Of a DNA stretch of 64,000 nt, positions 63,002 to 64,000 are shown piece by piece; position 1 is the stretch's first letter, and the number at the start of each line of letters is the position of its first letter. The notes under the pieces are model-generated. The model saw only the letters and a list, made by a program, of their open reading frames with translations, ran no database searches and was not told where the DNA came from. Source of the DNA: Methylotuvimicrobium alcaliphilum 20Z (GTDB taxonomy: Bacteria > Pseudomonadota > Gammaproteobacteria > Methylococcales > Methylomonadaceae); NCBI RefSeq assembly GCF_000968535.2, contig NC_016112.1, forward strand, positions 2,046,001-2,110,000, given 5' to 3'. The position numbers were made by a program, and so were the translations under genes.

Positions 63002-63388
63002 TTAGTCGTACTTGATATATTTAAAACGAGGGTCGTCCGGTGTGCCCTCTAGCGATGAGCTTTCTTCTAATCCGGGTTGCCACATGACAACCTCCTCGAT
63101 TTTTTTTGCTAGTTCGAAATCTTTGTTCGTGATGCCTTTCGCGGCGTGGTTGACCAATTTGACGATTACGAAAGCATAGGACACGGTCAGGTCGGGATGG
63201 TGGAAGGCTGCTTCGGCTAGGTGACCTACGGTATTGACGATCATCAGTGTAGATTTCCAACCGCTTGTTTTGTATTTGCGACGAATCCATCCTTTTTCGA
63301 GATACCAGTTCGGTAATTCCGCTTTGAGTCTAGCTTCGACCTCTTGATCGGAATAGGTTTCTTCGTGTTTGCGTTCTCTCCAGCTCAT
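63002..63388 (-). CDS. Pterin-4a-carbinolamine dehydratase-like protein
   Basis: A 128-residue protein with the PCD/DCoH motif FHHPDLTVSYAFVIVKLVNH, followed by AAKGITNKDFELAKKIEE. It is longer than usual at both ends. PCD recycles tetrahydrobiopterin; no phenylalanine hydroxylase gene adjoins, and in bacteria it often serves molybdopterin or other pterin metabolism instead. The ATG at 63388 is chosen over an upstream one with a weaker context. Confidence 0.88.
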   Translation of the reverse strand: MSWRERKHEETYSDQEVEARLKAELPNWYLEKGWIRRKYKTSGWKSTLMIVNTVGHLAEAAFHHPDLTVSYAFVIVKLVNHAAKGITNKDFELAKKIEEVVMWQPGLEESSSLEGTPDDPRFKYIKYD

Positions 63389-63438
63389 GATGATGACCTC
63401 ATTCAAATTAAGCACAATAATAGTGGTGGATGACGATA

Positions 63439-63942
63439 TTATTCATCCTCTTTGACGCATTCTAACAATGAATATTGGATGATGAATAGCGTGATTGCGA
63501 TGGGAAATAGCAAAAAATGTTCAATAAGCAACAAGCTGACAACTGAAAAACTCATCGCTACCAATGACAGTAAGCGCTTGCGCCCGGCAATCTTTAACAT
63601 GACTCTCAGCGTTTCTTGATCGATGTTCTTCCTTTGTCCGACAAAAAGTATTACCGTTATAAGAGAAACGAAAGCTAGAAAATATGGGAAATATACGAAC
63701 ATCGGCGCATCGGGTTCGAAAAAACGATGCCAATAAGCAAACCATACGAATAACGTGCTCGATGCATAAAAGTCATGCCAGTTAAGATAGCTGGGCTTAT
63801 TAACCAATATGCCGATTCCGCTAAGCGCCATTACCGCTCCCATGACCGGAACGACAAGCGGCGACAATAAATAGGCAACCAGCGGATGATTATTATCGGC
63901 AAGGTAGCCCAGGGATAGGCAAGTTAAAATGAAAATTGGCAT
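63439..63942 (-). CDS. Multi-pass membrane protein of unknown function
   Basis: A 167-residue protein with five or six hydrophobic segments (for instance PIFILTCLSLGYLA, LLSPLVVPVMGAVMALSGIG, YFLAFVSLITVILFV, LIEHFLLFPIAITLFII). No recognised domain. It is co-directional with the pterin dehydratase gene, 51 bases upstream of it, and may form an operon with it. Confidence 0.65.
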   Translation of the reverse strand: MPIFILTCLSLGYLADNNHPLVAYLLSPLVVPVMGAVMALSGIGILVNKPSYLNWHDFYASSTLFVWFAYWHRFFEPDAPMFVYFPYFLAFVSLITVILFVGQRKNIDQETLRVMLKIAGRKRLLSLVAMSFSVVSLLLIEHFLLFPIAITLFIIQYSLLECVKEDE

Positions 63943-64000
63943 AAATTTGTGAAAATGGTGGCATCATAGTGGATTGTATCTCAAAGACGGTATTTGCCAA

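Overview
The window looks like a chromosomal segment of a gammaproteobacterial methanotroph, probably order Methylococcales (Methylomicrobium/Methylotuvimicrobium-like). The reasons are gammaproteobacterial gene order (carAB-greA-yhbY-rlmE-ftsH-glmM-tpiA-secG-tRNA-Leu), an octahaem hydroxylamine oxidoreductase pair (haoAB) of the kind methanotrophs carry, and many short palindromic repeats between genes. The assignment rests on recognising protein families by eye, without database searches.

Layout. 1-2.6 kb: the 3' part of purL and an Hsp20 gene with a sigma-32-type promoter. 2.6-3.9 kb: a repeat element and a VanX-like dipeptidase. 4.0-11.9 kb: a chromosomal integron. An intI integrase on the minus strand faces away from a plus-strand cassette array. 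I find a Pc-like promoter, an attI-like core and six attC sites of good or fair quality, plus one doubtful one. The cassettes encode a winged-helix/PD-(D/E)XK nuclease-like protein, a membrane protein, a SIR2-like protein, a Ser/Thr kinase, a BrnT/BrnA-like toxin-antitoxin pair and several unknown small proteins. The array ends in a truncated cassette joined to a cytochrome c peroxidase fragment and a decayed REP-associated transposase. 12.6-28 kb: housekeeping genes, including ilvD-argA-cpdA, argD-argF, grxD, rnt, mlaA, an FMN reductase and a large bifunctional-type PBP. 28.4-39.3 kb: carAB through secG and tRNA-Leu(GAG). 39.3-43 kb: a repeat-rich, gene-poor stretch with a decayed YdjM-like gene and a metallo-beta-lactamase-fold enzyme. 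43-51.5 kb: a LysR regulator divergent from an esterase/periplasmic protein/EthD-like operon, then def, mtgA, a c4-type dihaem cytochrome, a 2OG-Fe(II) oxygenase and rlmG. 51.7-64 kb: an unknown lipoprotein, class I fumarase, a response regulator with a GGDEF protein, haoAB, a tandem PilZ protein, a pterin dehydratase and a membrane protein.

Two systems deserve attention. The first is the integron, whose cassettes look rich in defence-type functions and whose integrase has lysine in place of the box I catalytic arginine. The second is a set of interlocking palindromic repeat families. Family A is a modular element with terminal inverted repeats. Family B shares its core but has different, compensating stem arms. 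Family C is a degenerate long repeat. Family D is a 57-65 bp mobile palindrome with CCCAGC/GCTGGG ends (CCCGGC/GCCGGG in one copy). Family D inserts into A and C with 4-bp target duplications, and one empty/filled site pair is visible inside the window. Family A copies flank haoAB and form a long inverted repeat around fumarase and the GGDEF genes.
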